Shown: in pieces, positions 24,681 to 33,380 of the stretch
Numbering within the stretch: position 1 is the first letter of the stretch
How the letters are laid out: each line of letters begins with the position of its first letter
NCBI RefSeq assembly: GCF_003205615.1
Contig: NZ_PYBV01000009.1
Span: forward strand, 62,001-126,000
From: Micromonospora arborensis
GTDB lineage: Bacteria > Actinomycetota > Actinomycetes > Mycobacteriales > Micromonosporaceae
DNA: 64,000 bases
Direction: 5' to 3'
Notes under the pieces: model-generated
What the model was told of the DNA's origin: nothing
Seen by the model: the letters and a program-made list of their open reading frames with translations, nothing else
Databases searched by the model: none
Translations under genes and position numbers: made by a program

Positions 24681-25091
24681 TCACCCGGCGCGGCTGCGCA
24701 GGGTGGCGATCGTCGAGCCGGCGAGCGTGAGCAGGCAGTCGGGCAGCAGCCCGTCGGCTGCCGCAGCGCCGAACAGCGCCTCCCCAGTCGGCTCGTCCCG
24801 ATTGGCGTACGCGCTGACGAAGCGGGCCACCCAGCGGGTGTCGTACTCCGCCTGGTCGATTCCCGGGAAGTCCAGCGCTGCTCCGCTGGCCGCCGGCACG
24901 TCACCGAGCATCGTCGCGGCCAGACACCAGGCGACCCCGTAAGCGCCGCTCAGGCCGGCCCGGTCGACAACGGCGTCGAACGTTCCCACCACCGCGTCAC
25001 CATCCCCGGTCAGCGCCGAGCGGAGCACCGCGGCCGCGTCGTCGAACGTCTGCTGTGGTAGGTCCGTCACCCAGCGCACAGTAGGACGCAT
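24681..25091 (-). CDS. Hypothetical protein
   Basis: 136 residues, mostly helical and acidic at the start (LPQQTFDDAAAVLRSAL), without signal peptide or membrane segment. FDAVVDRAGLSGAYGVAWCLAATMLGDV and ALFGAAAADGLLPDCLLTLAGSTI suggest a compact helical bundle. ATG 25091 is preferred; TTG 25097 is possible. No family recognised. Confidence 0.65.
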   Translation of the reverse strand: MRPTVRWVTDLPQQTFDDAAAVLRSALTGDGDAVVGTFDAVVDRAGLSGAYGVAWCLAATMLGDVPAASGAALDFPGIDQAEYDTRWVARFVSAYANRDEPTGEALFGAAAADGLLPDCLLTLAGSTIATLRSRAG

Positions 25092-25225
25092 GGTCAAGGC
25101 CTTCGATGACCGTCACTGTCCGTGTTCAACGCGAGCGACCTGCGCTTTACGCCGCCTCCACGGTCCCGCAGCCGGCCTCGGCACGCTAATGTGCGCAGCG
25201 GACCTTCGCCGGAGGAAGGACGACC

Positions 25226-26569
25226 ATGCTCGTATCACGCCGCTCGCGGGTGGCCTCACTGGCTGCCTGTGCGACGATCCTGCTCGCCACAAGCGCCTGC
25301 GGGGATGACAAGGCCAAGGAGACCAGCGCCCAACAGGTGCGCCTCTACGGCACGGACGGCAACATGCTCAACACGTATCCTGCGGAGTTGAAGGAACGTG
25401 CGAATCTCGTGGACGGGATGAAGGGCACCACGCCGCTCGTCCCGCTTCCCGAGGACTTCAAGAGCCGACTACGGGCCGTCAATCCGGCGGTGACGGACTT
25501 CGTGTACTCCGCCGAGACGTACGACGCCGTGGTGGTCGCCGTACTCGCCGCTCAGCTGGCCGGAACCACCGACCCGGCAGCGATCGCGAAGCAGATCGTC
25601 GCCGTGACCAACGACGGGCAGCGCTGCGAGGACCCAGCCAGTTGCCTCGCGCTGGCCCGTGCCGGGCAGGACGTCGAGTATCGCGGCGTCTCGCTGAGCC
25701 GGGCGGGCTTCACCGACAAGGGTGAGCCGGCCACCGCGAGCTACGCCACGCTGACCTTCGACGGGCAGCAGATCAACGACGGCAAGACGGAGTTCGTCGG
25801 CGCGGGCATCGAGTCGGCGGCGAGCACCAAGACGCCGCCGAAGCCGAAGAAGCAGCGCCCCGGCGTGAATGCCGGGCAGAAGCCGCTGATCCTGGGCGGC
25901 CTGCTGCCGAAGACCGGTGACCTGGCCATCGCGTACCCGCCCATGGCCGCCGGCGCCGCGCTGGCGATCAGGGAGATCAACGCTGCTGGTGGCGCGCTGG
26001 GCAAGCCGGTGACCTGGCTGGACGGCGACGACGGCACCAGCCCGACGGTGGCCAAGGCGACGGTGGCCAAGCACGTGACGGACGGCGTCAGCGTGATCAT
26101 CGGCGCGGGTGGTTCGGGCATCTCCCGGGCGGTGCTGCCGGACGTGGTGCAGGCCGGGAAGATCCTTTTCTCCCCGTCCAACACCGACAGCAGCCTGACC
26201 GACGTGGAGGACGGTGGCCTCTACTTCCGCACCGCCCCGCCGGACAGCCTCCAGGGCCGGGCGTTGGCCGACGTCATCCTCCGCGACGGATCGCAGAAGA
26301 TCGTCATCGTCGCCCGCAAGGACTCCTACGGTGAGGGCCTGCAGGGCACCGTCCGTGACGAGCTGGAGAAGGCCGGCGTCGCCGCCGACCGACTCAAGCT
26401 GCTGACGTACGAGCCGCCGGCCGACGCCAAGGCACCCCCGGTCGACTTCAGCGGTGGCGCGAAGGAGATCAAGGACTTCGGCGCGGACGCCGTGCTGATC
26501 ATCGGCTTCGGAGAGTCCGCTCAGGTGATCCGCGGCCTGGCCGACTCCGGGGTACAGATCCGGCAGTAG
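25226..26569 (+). CDS. LivK-type substrate-binding lipoprotein with halves in swapped order
   Basis: 447 residues. A lipoprotein signal (RRSRVASLAACATILLATSAC, Cys25) is followed by residues ~36-195 that correspond to the C-terminal half of branched-chain amino-acid-type binding proteins (RLYGTDGNML, FVYSAETYDAVVVAVLAAQ, CEDPASCLALARAGQDVEYRGVS-like segment). A Lys/Pro linker (~196-218) then leads into the N-terminal half (LILGGLLPKTGDLA at ~221, AIREINAAGGALGKPV, YFRTAPPDSLQG, VLIIGFGESAQVI), and the protein stops at GVQIRQ. In normal members GVQIRQ-like sequence runs on into VRLYGTDGN, so the ends and joints match a circular permutation. No permease or ATPase genes adjoin it. The ligand is unknown. 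Confidence 0.85.
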   Translation: MLVSRRSRVASLAACATILLATSACGDDKAKETSAQQVRLYGTDGNMLNTYPAELKERANLVDGMKGTTPLVPLPEDFKSRLRAVNPAVTDFVYSAETYDAVVVAVLAAQLAGTTDPAAIAKQIVAVTNDGQRCEDPASCLALARAGQDVEYRGVSLSRAGFTDKGEPATASYATLTFDGQQINDGKTEFVGAGIESAASTKTPPKPKKQRPGVNAGQKPLILGGLLPKTGDLAIAYPPMAAGAALAIREINAAGGALGKPVTWLDGDDGTSPTVAKATVAKHVTDGVSVIIGAGGSGISRAVLPDVVQAGKILFSPSNTDSSLTDVEDGGLYFRTAPPDSLQGRALADVILRDGSQKIVIVARKDSYGEGLQGTVRDELEKAGVAADRLKLLTYEPPADAKAPPVDFSGGAKEIKDFGADAVLIIGFGESAQVIRGLADSGVQIRQ

Positions 26570-26588
26570 TCCGACCACCGGGCCACGA

Positions 26589-26628
26589 CGGCCGCACCGG
26601 CGCTCTCGCCGGTGCGGCCGTTTCGTTT
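26589..26628 (+). terminator. Intrinsic terminator after the binding-protein gene
   Basis: CGGCCGCACCGGC pairs perfectly with GCCGGTGCGGCCG (13 bp, 6-nt loop) and is followed by TTTCGTTT, 19 nt after the stop. Confidence 0.85.
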
Positions 26629-26635
26629 CGAGGGC

Positions 26636-27388
26636 TCACCGCGGCCGGCGGCGCTCCAGGAACTCGGTCATCCGCCGGTGCTTCTCCTCGTCCTCGAAGA
26701 GCACCGCCTGGCTGACCAGATCGAGCTGTGGGTGCGCGGCGGCGGGGGCGTCCACCGCCAGCTTGGTCAGCCGCAGCGCCAGCGACGAGCCCAGGGCGAT
26801 CTCGTCGAGCAACGCGTGCGCCACCGCCAGCAGCTCATCGGGCTCGTCCACCACCCGGTTCACCAGACCGATGCGCAGCGCCTCGGCCGCGTCCACCCGC
26901 CGGCCGGTGAAGAGCAGCTCCTTGGCCCGGCCCTCACCGATCAACGAGGGCAGCCGGTGGGTCGCGCCAGCGCCGGCCAGGATGCCCAACCGCACCTCCG
27001 GCTGACCGAAGACCGCCCGCGCCGTGCACACCCGCAGATCGCAGGCGTACGCCAGCTCCGCGCCACCGCCCAGCGCCGGGCCGTCGACGGCGGCCACGGT
27101 GGGCATCGGCAGCGCCCGGATCCGGGCGAAGGCCGCGGAGTTGATCGCGGCCAGGGCGTCCGTGCGGCCCCGTTCGCGGAGCTGGCCGATGTCGGCACCA
27201 CCGGCGAAGATGCCGGCCGCGCCACCGGTGAGCAGCAGCAGCCGCGGGCGTGCCTCCAACTCGGCGCAGACCTGGTGCAGCTCGGCGATCAGGTCGGCGT
27301 CGATGGCGTTGCGCTTCTCCGGTCGGTCCAGGGTGACCACCAGCCGGTCCGGCCGCTCCTCGATCCGCAGCCCACTCGTCGCGCTCAC
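26636..27388 (-). CDS. Enoyl-CoA hydratase/isomerase family protein
   Basis: 250-residue crotonase-fold enzyme. The oxyanion-hole segments are KRNAIDADL (~25-33) and the AGGADIGQL / GPALGGGAELAYACDLR region (~95-112). One catalytic Glu position reads E in QPEVRLGILAGAGATHRLP; the paired glutamate usual in hydratases is replaced near AELAYA, so isomerase or other crotonase chemistry is possible. The GTG at 27388 overlaps the stop of the upstream dehydrogenase gene (GTGA), so both are co-translated as a beta-oxidation pair. Confidence 0.88.
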   Translation of the reverse strand: MSATSGLRIEERPDRLVVTLDRPEKRNAIDADLIAELHQVCAELEARPRLLLLTGGAAGIFAGGADIGQLRERGRTDALAAINSAAFARIRALPMPTVAAVDGPALGGGAELAYACDLRVCTARAVFGQPEVRLGILAGAGATHRLPSLIGEGRAKELLFTGRRVDAAEALRIGLVNRVVDEPDELLAVAHALLDEIALGSSLALRLTKLAVDAPAAAHPQLDLVSQAVLFEDEEKHRRMTEFLERRRPR

Positions 27389-28242
27389 TGCTTGACCCCG
27401 CCACTCCACTGGTAGAAGCCGTGCCCGGACTTCTTACCCAGCCGCCCCTCGGCCACCATCTCCACGAGCAGCGGTGGCGGCGCGAAGCGGTCCCCGTACG
27501 CGGCCTGGAGGGTGCGGGCGATGTCCAGCCGTACGTCGAGGCCGACCAGGTCGGTGAGTTCCAACGGGCCGATCGGGTGCCGGTAACCCAGGACCATCGC
27601 CTTGTCGATGTCGGCCGGGCTGGCCACCCCGTCGGCGACCATCCGGATCGCCTCCAGCCCGAGGGTGACCCCGAGCCGGGAGGTGGCGAAGCCGGGCAGG
27701 TCGCGTACGACGACGGGGTCCTTGCCCAACCGGCCGGCGAGCGCGACGGCCGCCTCGGTGGTCTCCTCGGCGGTCGCCGGGCCGACCACGATCTCCAGAA
27801 GCGTCATCGCCCAGACCGGGTTGAAGAAGTGCAGGCCGACGAAGCGCTCCGGAGCGTCCAGCTCGGCGGCCAGCTCACCGATGGCGATGCTGGAGGTGTT
27901 GCTGCCCAGCAGGGCCGGGCGCAGCTCGGCGGCATCCTTCAGCACCGCCCGCTTCAGGTCGAGGCGCTCCGGCACCGCCTCGACGATCACCTGCGGGGCG
28001 GGAGCGACCTCGGCCAGCGTCGGGCGGAGCGTGACCCGCTGCCGGTTCGCGGCGGCCTCGTCGGCGCTCAACTTCCCGCGCTGCACAGCCCGCTCCCACA
28101 GCTCGGCGAGCCGGTTCAGCGCGGTCGCGCCCCGCTCCGGGTCCACTTCGACCAGCTCGACGGCATGCCCGGCCCCGGCCGCTACGTACGCGATGCCGAG
28201 CCCCATCGTGCCGGCACCGACGACCACGAAACGATCGCTCAT
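27385..28242 (-). CDS. 3-hydroxyacyl-CoA (3-hydroxybutyryl-CoA) dehydrogenase
   Basis: 285-residue NAD-dependent dehydrogenase. The N-terminal Rossmann motif is VVVGAGTMGLGIAYVAAGAGH, with SNTSSIAIGELA and HFFNPVWAMTLLEIV carrying the catalytic His. The C-terminal helical domain includes YRHPIGPLELTDLVGLDV. The ATG at 28242 follows GGGAGG. It is the first gene of the two-gene unit with the crotonase and acts in fatty-acid or butyryl-CoA metabolism. Confidence 0.92.
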   Translation of the reverse strand: MSDRFVVVGAGTMGLGIAYVAAGAGHAVELVEVDPERGATALNRLAELWERAVQRGKLSADEAAANRQRVTLRPTLAEVAPAPQVIVEAVPERLDLKRAVLKDAAELRPALLGSNTSSIAIGELAAELDAPERFVGLHFFNPVWAMTLLEIVVGPATAEETTEAAVALAGRLGKDPVVVRDLPGFATSRLGVTLGLEAIRMVADGVASPADIDKAMVLGYRHPIGPLELTDLVGLDVRLDIARTLQAAYGDRFAPPPLLVEMVAEGRLGKKSGHGFYQWSGGVKQ

Positions 28243-28418
28243 CACGCCTCCCTGTCCCGCCCGCCGGCGGGCGGGGTCTCCGCCACACCGGCCCGGGTGT
28301 TCCGCCCGCTCGGCTCGCTCATGGTGCGACCCTAGACAGCGCGACGACCCGCCCATGCTTGGGGGAGCGTGGGATCGGGTATTGACGGCCCGTCAACCGA
28401 GGGAAGGAACCAGTCGAC

Positions 28419-28706
28419 ATGAGCCAGGCACCGGAGCGCGTCACCGACTCCGAGATCGTGGAGACCCGGGGCGACGAGCGGGTCGAGCTGCTGCGCGCGG
28501 ACACCAACAACGACGGCCAGACGGACGTGTGGGTGGTGGACACCGACGGCGACGGCAAGGCCGACCTGTTCCAGTTCGACACCAACGGCGACGGCAAGGT
28601 GGACATCACCATGGTCGACATCGACGAGGACGGCACTCCGGACGAGGTGGTCGACGGCGACGGCGGTTTCCCGCCCGAGCAGCTCCCGCCGACCGTCCAG
28701 GTCTGA
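28419..28706 (+). CDS. Small acidic protein with four DxDxDG calcium-loop repeats
   Basis: 95 residues, strongly acidic. Four loops begin at D28, D41, D54 and D67, exactly 13 residues apart (DTNNDGQTD, DTDGDGKAD, DTNGDGKVD, DIDEDGTPD), each followed by two or three hydrophobic residues. This is the calcium-loop pattern of dockerin, EF-hand-like and thrombospondin type 3 repeats. No signal peptide is present, so it is probably cytoplasmic unless exported by another route. An orphan gene between a divergent and a convergent neighbour; calcium binding is inferred. Confidence 0.8.
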   Translation: MSQAPERVTDSEIVETRGDERVELLRADTNNDGQTDVWVVDTDGDGKADLFQFDTNGDGKVDITMVDIDEDGTPDEVVDGDGGFPPEQLPPTVQV

Positions 28707-28712
28707 GCGGTA

Positions 28713-28755
28713 CGTCGGCCCCTGCCCTCCGCACGGTGGAGCGCAGGGGCCGACG
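28713..28755. terminator. Bidirectional terminator between convergent genes
   Basis: CGTCGGCCCCTG pairs perfectly with CAGGGGCCGACG (12 bp) around a 19-nt loop between the stops at 28706 (+) and 28757 (-). Confidence 0.75.
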
Positions 28756-28756
28756 C

Positions 28757-29545
28757 TCAGTCGGCCAGGCGCAGGGTGGCCAGGTAGTAGGGGGCGTCCC
28801 GGTCATCCACATCGGTCAGCCGCCACCCGGTGCCGTGCACCAGCGCGGCGAACTCGTCCGCGGAGCAGACCAGGTAGTCGAACCACTCGGTGCCCAGCTC
28901 CCGGTAACGCAGCCGGAGGCGTAGCTGACCGCCGAGCCGGCCCCGACGGCGGTTGCGCTCGTGGTAACCGGTGTGCAGCGGATCGCGGGTGCCGTACGGG
29001 TCGGTGCCGTGCGCGATGATCTGCGCCCCCGGTCGGGCCAGCGCGGCGAGCGCGGCCAGGAACCCGGGGGCACGCTCCCGGCCCTCGAACAGTCCGAGGT
29101 TGTTGCCGAGCAGCAGGAACGTGTCGTACCGCTGACCGTCGGCGACGTGCGTGTCGACGGTGCCGTGCACCAGCCGCCGGACGCCGCGACGCCGGCTCAC
29201 CGCCAGCGCGCCCGCCGAGGTGTCCAGCCCGGTGACCGGCACGCCGCGCTCCTGGAGCACCAGCGCGATCCGGCCGGCGCCGGTGCCGATGTCGAGCGTC
29301 TCGCCGCGGACCCGGTCCACCGCCCGATGGTCGTACGGCTGCCACTCCTGCGGGCCGTCCAGGTAGTGCGCGGCCGGAGCGCCATTGATCAGACCGTCGT
29401 CCCGCTCGATGATCTCGATGACCGGGCGGGGTAGTCGGCCGCCGACGAGCGGTCGGGGGCCCACCCCGGTGGCCACGGCAAGCGTGTCCCGCAGCAGTTC
29501 ACCGATCACGTCACCGATTTGAGGCTCGCCTGTCACGACGTTCAC
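28757..29545 (-). CDS. SAM-dependent methyltransferase (class I)
   Basis: 262 residues. Motif I is LDIGTGAGRIALVLQERG, followed by the acidic strand end VTGLDTSAGAL and motif IV-like FLLLGNNLGLF. The N-terminal ~80 residues (DGLINGAPAAHYLDGPQEW) are typical of small-molecule methyltransferases of actinobacteria. The frame is open far upstream, overlapping the divergent gene; the GTG at 29545 (or 29536) is the likely start because only 46 nt separate it from that gene. Substrate unknown. Confidence 0.82.
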   Translation of the reverse strand: MNVVTGEPQIGDVIGELLRDTLAVATGVGPRPLVGGRLPRPVIEIIERDDGLINGAPAAHYLDGPQEWQPYDHRAVDRVRGETLDIGTGAGRIALVLQERGVPVTGLDTSAGALAVSRRRGVRRLVHGTVDTHVADGQRYDTFLLLGNNLGLFEGRERAPGFLAALAALARPGAQIIAHGTDPYGTRDPLHTGYHERNRRRGRLGGQLRLRLRYRELGTEWFDYLVCSADEFAALVHGTGWRLTDVDDRDAPYYLATLRLAD

Positions 29546-29591
29546 GCTATCCGGCCACTCGGTGGCCCGCAGCGGTCGTATCCTGGCGGGC

Positions 29592-29981
29592 GTGACCGTG
29601 TTGGACCGGCTGTCCGCCGAGAAATATCTGCTGCTCACGACCTTCCGCAAGGACGGTCGAGCGGTGCCGACCCCGGTCTGGGCGGTCCGTGACGGCGAGG
29701 CGCTGGCGGTCTGGACCCGGGCCGACTCGGGCAAGGTCAAACGGATCCGCAACAACGGCGAGGTGACCCTGGCGCCGTGCGACGTGCGGGGCCGGCCGCA
29801 TGGCGCGGAGGTGCCGGCGCACGCGACGATCTGCGGCGGCGGGGACACCGGTCGCATTCGCGACCTGCTCAAGCACAAGTACCGGGTGATCGGCCGGTTG
29901 AGCCTGCTCGGCAGCCGGCTACGCCGCGGTGAGGGCGGCACGGTCGGTATCCGGGTGACGCTCGCCGAGGGCCGGCGCTGA
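29592..29981 (+). CDS. F420-type PPOX-fold oxidoreductase (pyridoxamine 5'-phosphate oxidase-like)
   Basis: 129-residue split-barrel flavin/deazaflavin protein. The opening VLDRLSAEKYLLLTTFRKDGRAVPTPVW and later NNGEVTLAPCDVRG match the actinobacterial PPOX-class F420-dependent proteins. The GTG at 29592 gives the family's usual N-terminus; an earlier GTG at 29562 would add ten residues. It likely reduces a small molecule with F420H2 or binds it as a quencher; substrate unknown. It is divergent from the methyltransferase and converges with bldC. Confidence 0.82.
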   Translation: MTVLDRLSAEKYLLLTTFRKDGRAVPTPVWAVRDGEALAVWTRADSGKVKRIRNNGEVTLAPCDVRGRPHGAEVPAHATICGGGDTGRIRDLLKHKYRVIGRLSLLGSRLRRGEGGTVGIRVTLAEGRR

Positions 29982-29985
29982 GCCG

Positions 29986-30047
29986 CTCCAGGTCGGCGAT
30001 ATTGCGGTGTTCGCGAGCCGGGATGCCGCCACATCGGCGACATGGAG
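29986..30047. repeat. Dispersed long palindromic repeat, copy C
   Basis: Arms 29986-30012 and 30021-30047 match at 20 of 27 positions around an 8-nt loop, and the right arm continues into TCGATCA like copies A and B. It lies in the short gap between the convergent PPOX and bldC genes. Confidence 0.75.
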
Positions 30048-30151
30048 TCGATCACCGCCCGAATTGCCCCGTAGGCGGCGCAGGGCCGCCGAGCATGGAA
30101 AGGGGCGGCGGATCGAGATCCACCGCCCCTGACCGGAAAAACTCGTGCCGC

Positions 30152-30361
30152 TCAGTCGCCCTGCCGCTGCTGCGGGATCTGACCCTGCAACAGCGCCCTG
30201 ACCTCCGACTCGCGGTATCGACGGTGGCCACCCAGGGTGCGGATGGCACTGAGCTTGCCCGCCTTTGCCCACCGGGTCACCGTCTTCGGGTCGACACGGA
30301 ACATCGACGCCACCTCGGCCGGTGTGAGTAGCGGCTCTGGTTCGTGCGTTCGCGATGCCAT
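30152..30361 (-). CDS. bldC: BldC-family MerR-type developmental regulator
   Basis: 69-residue DNA-binding protein that is essentially one winged helix: LLTPAEVASMFRVDPKTVTRWAKAGKLSAIRTLGGHRRYRES, ending in IPQQRQG. This is nearly identical in pattern to Streptomyces BldC, which binds direct repeats cooperatively and delays sporulation. Length and start agree with that family. In Streptomyces coelicolor the order vdh-hypothetical-bldC is the same (established knowledge). A 250-bp leader region with an AT-rich core precedes it. Confidence 0.93.
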   Translation of the reverse strand: MASRTHEPEPLLTPAEVASMFRVDPKTVTRWAKAGKLSAIRTLGGHRRYRESEVRALLQGQIPQQRQGD

Positions 30362-30544
30362 CGGTCACTCCTCCACATGTATAGACATCGGCCGGGGTCC
30401 CGCCGGCCGACGCGTCTCCCATGGTCCGGCTAGTCCCCGATGTCCGACATGGGCCGAACGGATGAAGGTCCCTAGACGGACGGATGAACCATGCCCGATT
30501 TTTACGACTTTTACACCGTAGAAACTACCTTATTCGGACTCATG

Positions 30545-30559
30545 ATCACGGTTCGTGAT
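30545..30559. promoter_or_regulatory. Palindrome in the bldC upstream region
   Basis: ATCACG-GTT-CGTGAT is a perfect 6-bp inverted repeat, next to an AT-rich stretch (about 30500-30540) that stands out from the GC-rich surroundings. It is probably part of the bldC control region; the binding factor is unknown. Confidence 0.4.
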
Positions 30560-30611
30560 GCGTCAACTACGAGCATGCCTCGCCTTGGGAGCGCTCCCTG
30601 GGCGGTATGCC

Positions 30612-31451
30612 CTAGTTGCACCGCTCCAACAGCTGCACCGCGCGCCACCGGGCCACCAACTTGTCGTACGCGGCGGACGCCTCCTCGGCCTCACCCCGCG
30701 ACAGCCCCGCGAGGCCGGTGGCGACCAACTCAGGCGAGTCGTCCGCAGCGAGGGTCTCGTCGGAGAGCAGGTCGACCAGGCCGCCGTAGTCCAGTTCGAC
30801 CACCGACCGTGGATGGAACTCCTCCAGCCAGCGGGCCGCCTCCTCCACCGCCTCGGTGATCGGCGCCTCGCCCACCGACTTGCGCAGCACGGACAGCGCC
30901 CGCGACGAGCGGCGGCGAGCCTTGGAGATCTCGGTGCGGTAGCGCAGCGCCCGCCGACCCGGCTGGGTGATCAGGTCCCGCTCGGCCGGTTCGAAGAGCA
31001 CGAACCAGCGCAGCGGCACCCCCCAGGTGGCGATCTGCTCGTGCACCCGGGGCACCCCGTGCTCCAGCACCCGGGCACCACTGCGCCAATCGTCGACGAC
31101 CGCCCTGGCCTGCCCGGCCAGCACCGGCGGGACGAACGCGTCGGCGAGCACCGAGGGCACCCCGTCCCGGGCGCTGAGCGCCGCCTCAGCGACCCGGATC
31201 CGCAGGTTCCAGGGGCAGACCAGCAGGCTGTCGTCCGTCTCCAGGACGTACGCCTCCTCCGGCAGGTCGGGCAGCCGGGTCCAGCCAGCGCCCAGCGCCT
31301 CGATCACCGCCGTCCGTTGCCGGCCGGGGCCCTCGACCGGGGCCACCGCCCGCCCCTCCGAGACATAGCGGCGCCAGTAGCTCTGCCGGTCTCGGTCAAA
31401 GGCGGTCAACGGCTCGTACACGCGCAGGTAAGAAGCGAAGAGCGACGGCAC
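30612..31451 (-). CDS. Conserved actinobacterial protein of unknown function
   Basis: 279 residues, no signal peptide or membrane segment. It starts [23 protein letters not shown], has a motif-rich middle ([33 protein letters not shown]) and an Arg-rich helical region ([22 protein letters not shown]), ending in a helix with [20 protein letters not shown]. The GTG at 31451 gives the conserved N-terminus. A protein of this kind lies between vdh and bldC in Streptomyces too, so it belongs to a conserved neighbourhood. No function can be assigned. Confidence 0.8.
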   Translation of the reverse strand: MPSLFASYLRVYEPLTAFDRDRQSYWRRYVSEGRAVAPVEGPGRQRTAVIEALGAGWTRLPDLPEEAYVLETDDSLLVCPWNLRIRVAEAALSARDGVPSVLADAFVPPVLAGQARAVVDDWRSGARVLEHGVPRVHEQIATWGVPLRWFVLFEPAERDLITQPGRRALRYRTEISKARRRSSRALSVLRKSVGEAPITEAVEEAARWLEEFHPRSVVELDYGGLVDLLSDETLAADDSPELVATGLAGLSRGEAEEASAAYDKLVARWRAVQLLERCN

Positions 31452-31644
31452 GGCGCGATCCTCCCACGAACCGCACCCGTACGCGGGCAGCGGCCGGACC
31501 ACGCGCGCCGCAACGTGGGACGGCGGCGGCGCGTCGAGCGCCCTCAAGGCGGCCGATACTAGGCTCGATCAGACCGGCAGCATCCCCGCCGGGGTCCAAC
31601 AGGTCCGCGTCCCACGAGGACGCACACCATTCCAGGAGCCAATC

Positions 31645-32727
31645 ATGGGTGTATTCGCGAGCACCGACGACCCGGTTTCGACCGGTCACGAGCAGGTCGT
31701 GTTCTGCCAGGACAAGCAGAGCGGCCTGAAGGCGATCATCGGGATCTACTCCACCGCGCTGGGGCCGGCGCTCGGCGGCACCCGCTTCTACCCGTACGCC
31801 AGCGAGGACGACGCCCTCGCCGACGTGCTCGACCTGTCCCGCGGGATGGCGTACAAGAACGCGCTCGCCGGGCTGGACCTGGGCGGTGGCAAGGCCGTCA
31901 TCTGGGGCGACCCTGAGCAGATCAAGAGCGAGGCGTTGCTGCGGGCGTACGGCCGCTTCGTGGAGTCGCTGGGCGGCCGCTACTACACCGCCTGCGACGT
32001 CGGCACGTACGTGGCGGACATGGACGTCGTGGCCCGGGAGACCCGCTACGTGACCGGGCGCAGCGTGGAGCACGGCGGTGCCGGCGACTCGTCGATCCTC
32101 ACCGCCTGGGGCGTCTTCCAGGGCATGCGGGCCGCCGCCGAGCATGTCTGGGGCAACCCGAGCCTGCAGGGCCGCCGCGTCGGCGTGGCCGGGCTGGGCA
32201 AGGTCGGCAAGTACCTCACCGGGCACCTGCTCGACGATGGTGCCGAGGTGGTCGCCACCGACGTCAACCCGAAGGCTCTGGCGTGGGTGCGCGCCAACCA
32301 CCCGCAGGTCACCCTGGTCGACGACGCCAGCGCGCTGGTCGCCGCGGACATCGACGTGTACGCGCCGTGCGCGCTGGGTGGCGCCCTGAACGACGACACC
32401 GTGCCCGCGCTGCGCGCCAAGGTGGTGGCCGGGGCGGCGAACAACCAACTCGCCCACCCGGGCATCGAGAAGCTGCTGGCCGACCGGGGCATCCTCTACG
32501 CGCCGGACTACGTGGTCAACGCGGGCGGTGTGATCCAGGTGGCCGACGAGATCGAGGGCTTCAACTTCGACCGGGCGAAGCTGCGGGCGACTCGGATCTA
32601 CGACACCACCCGCGAGATCCTGCGCCTGGCTGACGCCGAGGGCGTGCCGCCGGCGGTGGCCGCGGACCGGCTGGCGGAGCGGCGGATGGCGGACGTCGGC
32701 CGGCTGCGCGCGATCCATCTGCGCTGA
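31645..32727 (+). CDS. vdh: Valine/leucine-type amino-acid dehydrogenase
   Basis: 360-residue NAD-dependent enzyme of the Glu/Leu/Phe/Val dehydrogenase family, deaminating branched-chain amino acids to 2-oxo acids used as fatty-acid or polyketide starters. The Gly-rich substrate segment with its catalytic Lys is [21 protein letters not shown], and the Rossmann motif is [22 protein letters not shown] precedes the ATG. The gene sits in the vdh-bldC neighbourhood, matching the Streptomyces valine dehydrogenase gene. Preference between Val and Leu cannot be read from sequence. Confidence 0.9.
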   Translation: MGVFASTDDPVSTGHEQVVFCQDKQSGLKAIIGIYSTALGPALGGTRFYPYASEDDALADVLDLSRGMAYKNALAGLDLGGGKAVIWGDPEQIKSEALLRAYGRFVESLGGRYYTACDVGTYVADMDVVARETRYVTGRSVEHGGAGDSSILTAWGVFQGMRAAAEHVWGNPSLQGRRVGVAGLGKVGKYLTGHLLDDGAEVVATDVNPKALAWVRANHPQVTLVDDASALVAADIDVYAPCALGGALNDDTVPALRAKVVAGAANNQLAHPGIEKLLADRGILYAPDYVVNAGGVIQVADEIEGFNFDRAKLRATRIYDTTREILRLADAEGVPPAVAADRLAERRMADVGRLRAIHLR

Positions 32728-32732
32728 GCGTT

Positions 32733-32765
32733 CCCGGAGGCGGGTCGGCGGGATCCGCCTCCGGG
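32733..32765 (+). terminator. Terminator after vdh
   Basis: CCCGGAGGCGG pairs perfectly with CCGCCTCCGGG (11 bp) around an 11-nt loop, 5 nt after the vdh stop, followed by CTCCCTTTG. The rest of the gene-free DNA to 33027 has only a TACACT box (32863-32868) that could be a -10 element for the next gene. Confidence 0.75.
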
Positions 32766-33027
32766 CTCCCTTTGTCGGCGCAGGCCAGTAAGCTGAAGTC
32801 GGGTCAACTTTGATGCGGTTTGTCCGGTGTCACGGGTGCTAACCGTTCCGCTCCTTACCCGGTACACTGGGTGACGGCCGGATCGACGCGACGCGCAGAG
32901 CCGGCTGACGGTAACCCGAGGTGCCGAACGGTGGCATCCCCATGTACCGTAAGAGCCACGAGAGATGCCTGACGTCATCGGGGCCCGCCTTCGGGCTGCC
33001 CCGCATTCTGTGCGAGGGGGTCGAGCC

Positions 33028-33243
33028 ATGGGGCGCGGCCGTGCTAAGGCCAAGCAGACAAAGGTGGCCCGGGAGTTGAAGTACCACTCCCCGAACACCG
33101 ACCTCACCGCCTTGCAGCGCGAACTGGCGGGTGCTGGTAAGTCTGAGCACCACTTCGACGACGACTCTAAAGAGTTCGTCGACGACGATGATGAGGATCA
33201 CGCGGACGACGATCCGGATCCCTGGGTCCGTCCGACCCGCTGA
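33028..33243 (+). CDS. DUF3073 family small protein
   Basis: 71 residues. The basic N-terminus (MGRGRAKAKQTKVARELKYHSPNTDLTALQRELAG) is the DUF3073 signature, and the tail is very acidic (FDDDSKEFVDDDDEDHADDDPDPW). The ATG at 33028 has GAGGGGG 8 nt upstream and gives the family start; an ATG at 32965 would add 21 non-conserved residues. The family is actinobacterial, conserved next to purM, and of unknown function; RNA or ribosome contact would suit the charge pattern but is speculation. Confidence 0.9.
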   Translation: MGRGRAKAKQTKVARELKYHSPNTDLTALQRELAGAGKSEHHFDDDSKEFVDDDDEDHADDDPDPWVRPTR

Positions 33244-33258
33244 CCTCTCGACGGAAAT

Positions 33259-33284
33259 GAGCACGCGGTCACATCCGCGTGCTC
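33259..33284 (+). terminator. Stem-loop after the DUF3073 gene
   Basis: GAGCACGCGG pairs perfectly with CCGCGTGCTC (10 bp, 6-nt loop) 15 nt after the stop. Confidence 0.7.
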
Positions 33285-33313
33285 ACGCACGTCCCGTGCA
33301 GTGCAGTTGCCGA

Positions 33314-33371
33314 CGATCAGGGGGCCTGACCCGACCGGAGCCAATCCGGTCGCTCGACAGGCCCCCGATCG
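33314..33371 (-). terminator. Branched stem-loop after the small RiPP precursor gene
   Basis: An outer stem (CGATCAGGGGGCCTG against CAGGCCCCCGATCG, one bulge) encloses an inner stem CGACCGG/CCGGTCG. It lies 9 nt beyond the stop of the minus-strand precursor gene and faces the DUF3073 gene. Confidence 0.6.
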
Positions 33372-33380
33372 TGGCTCCCG

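Noticed and set aside
28757..30055. 432-residue version of the methyltransferase
   Set aside because: The first ~170 residues are Arg/Pro/Ser-rich and run antisense through the PPOX gene; the methyltransferase fold begins near 29545.
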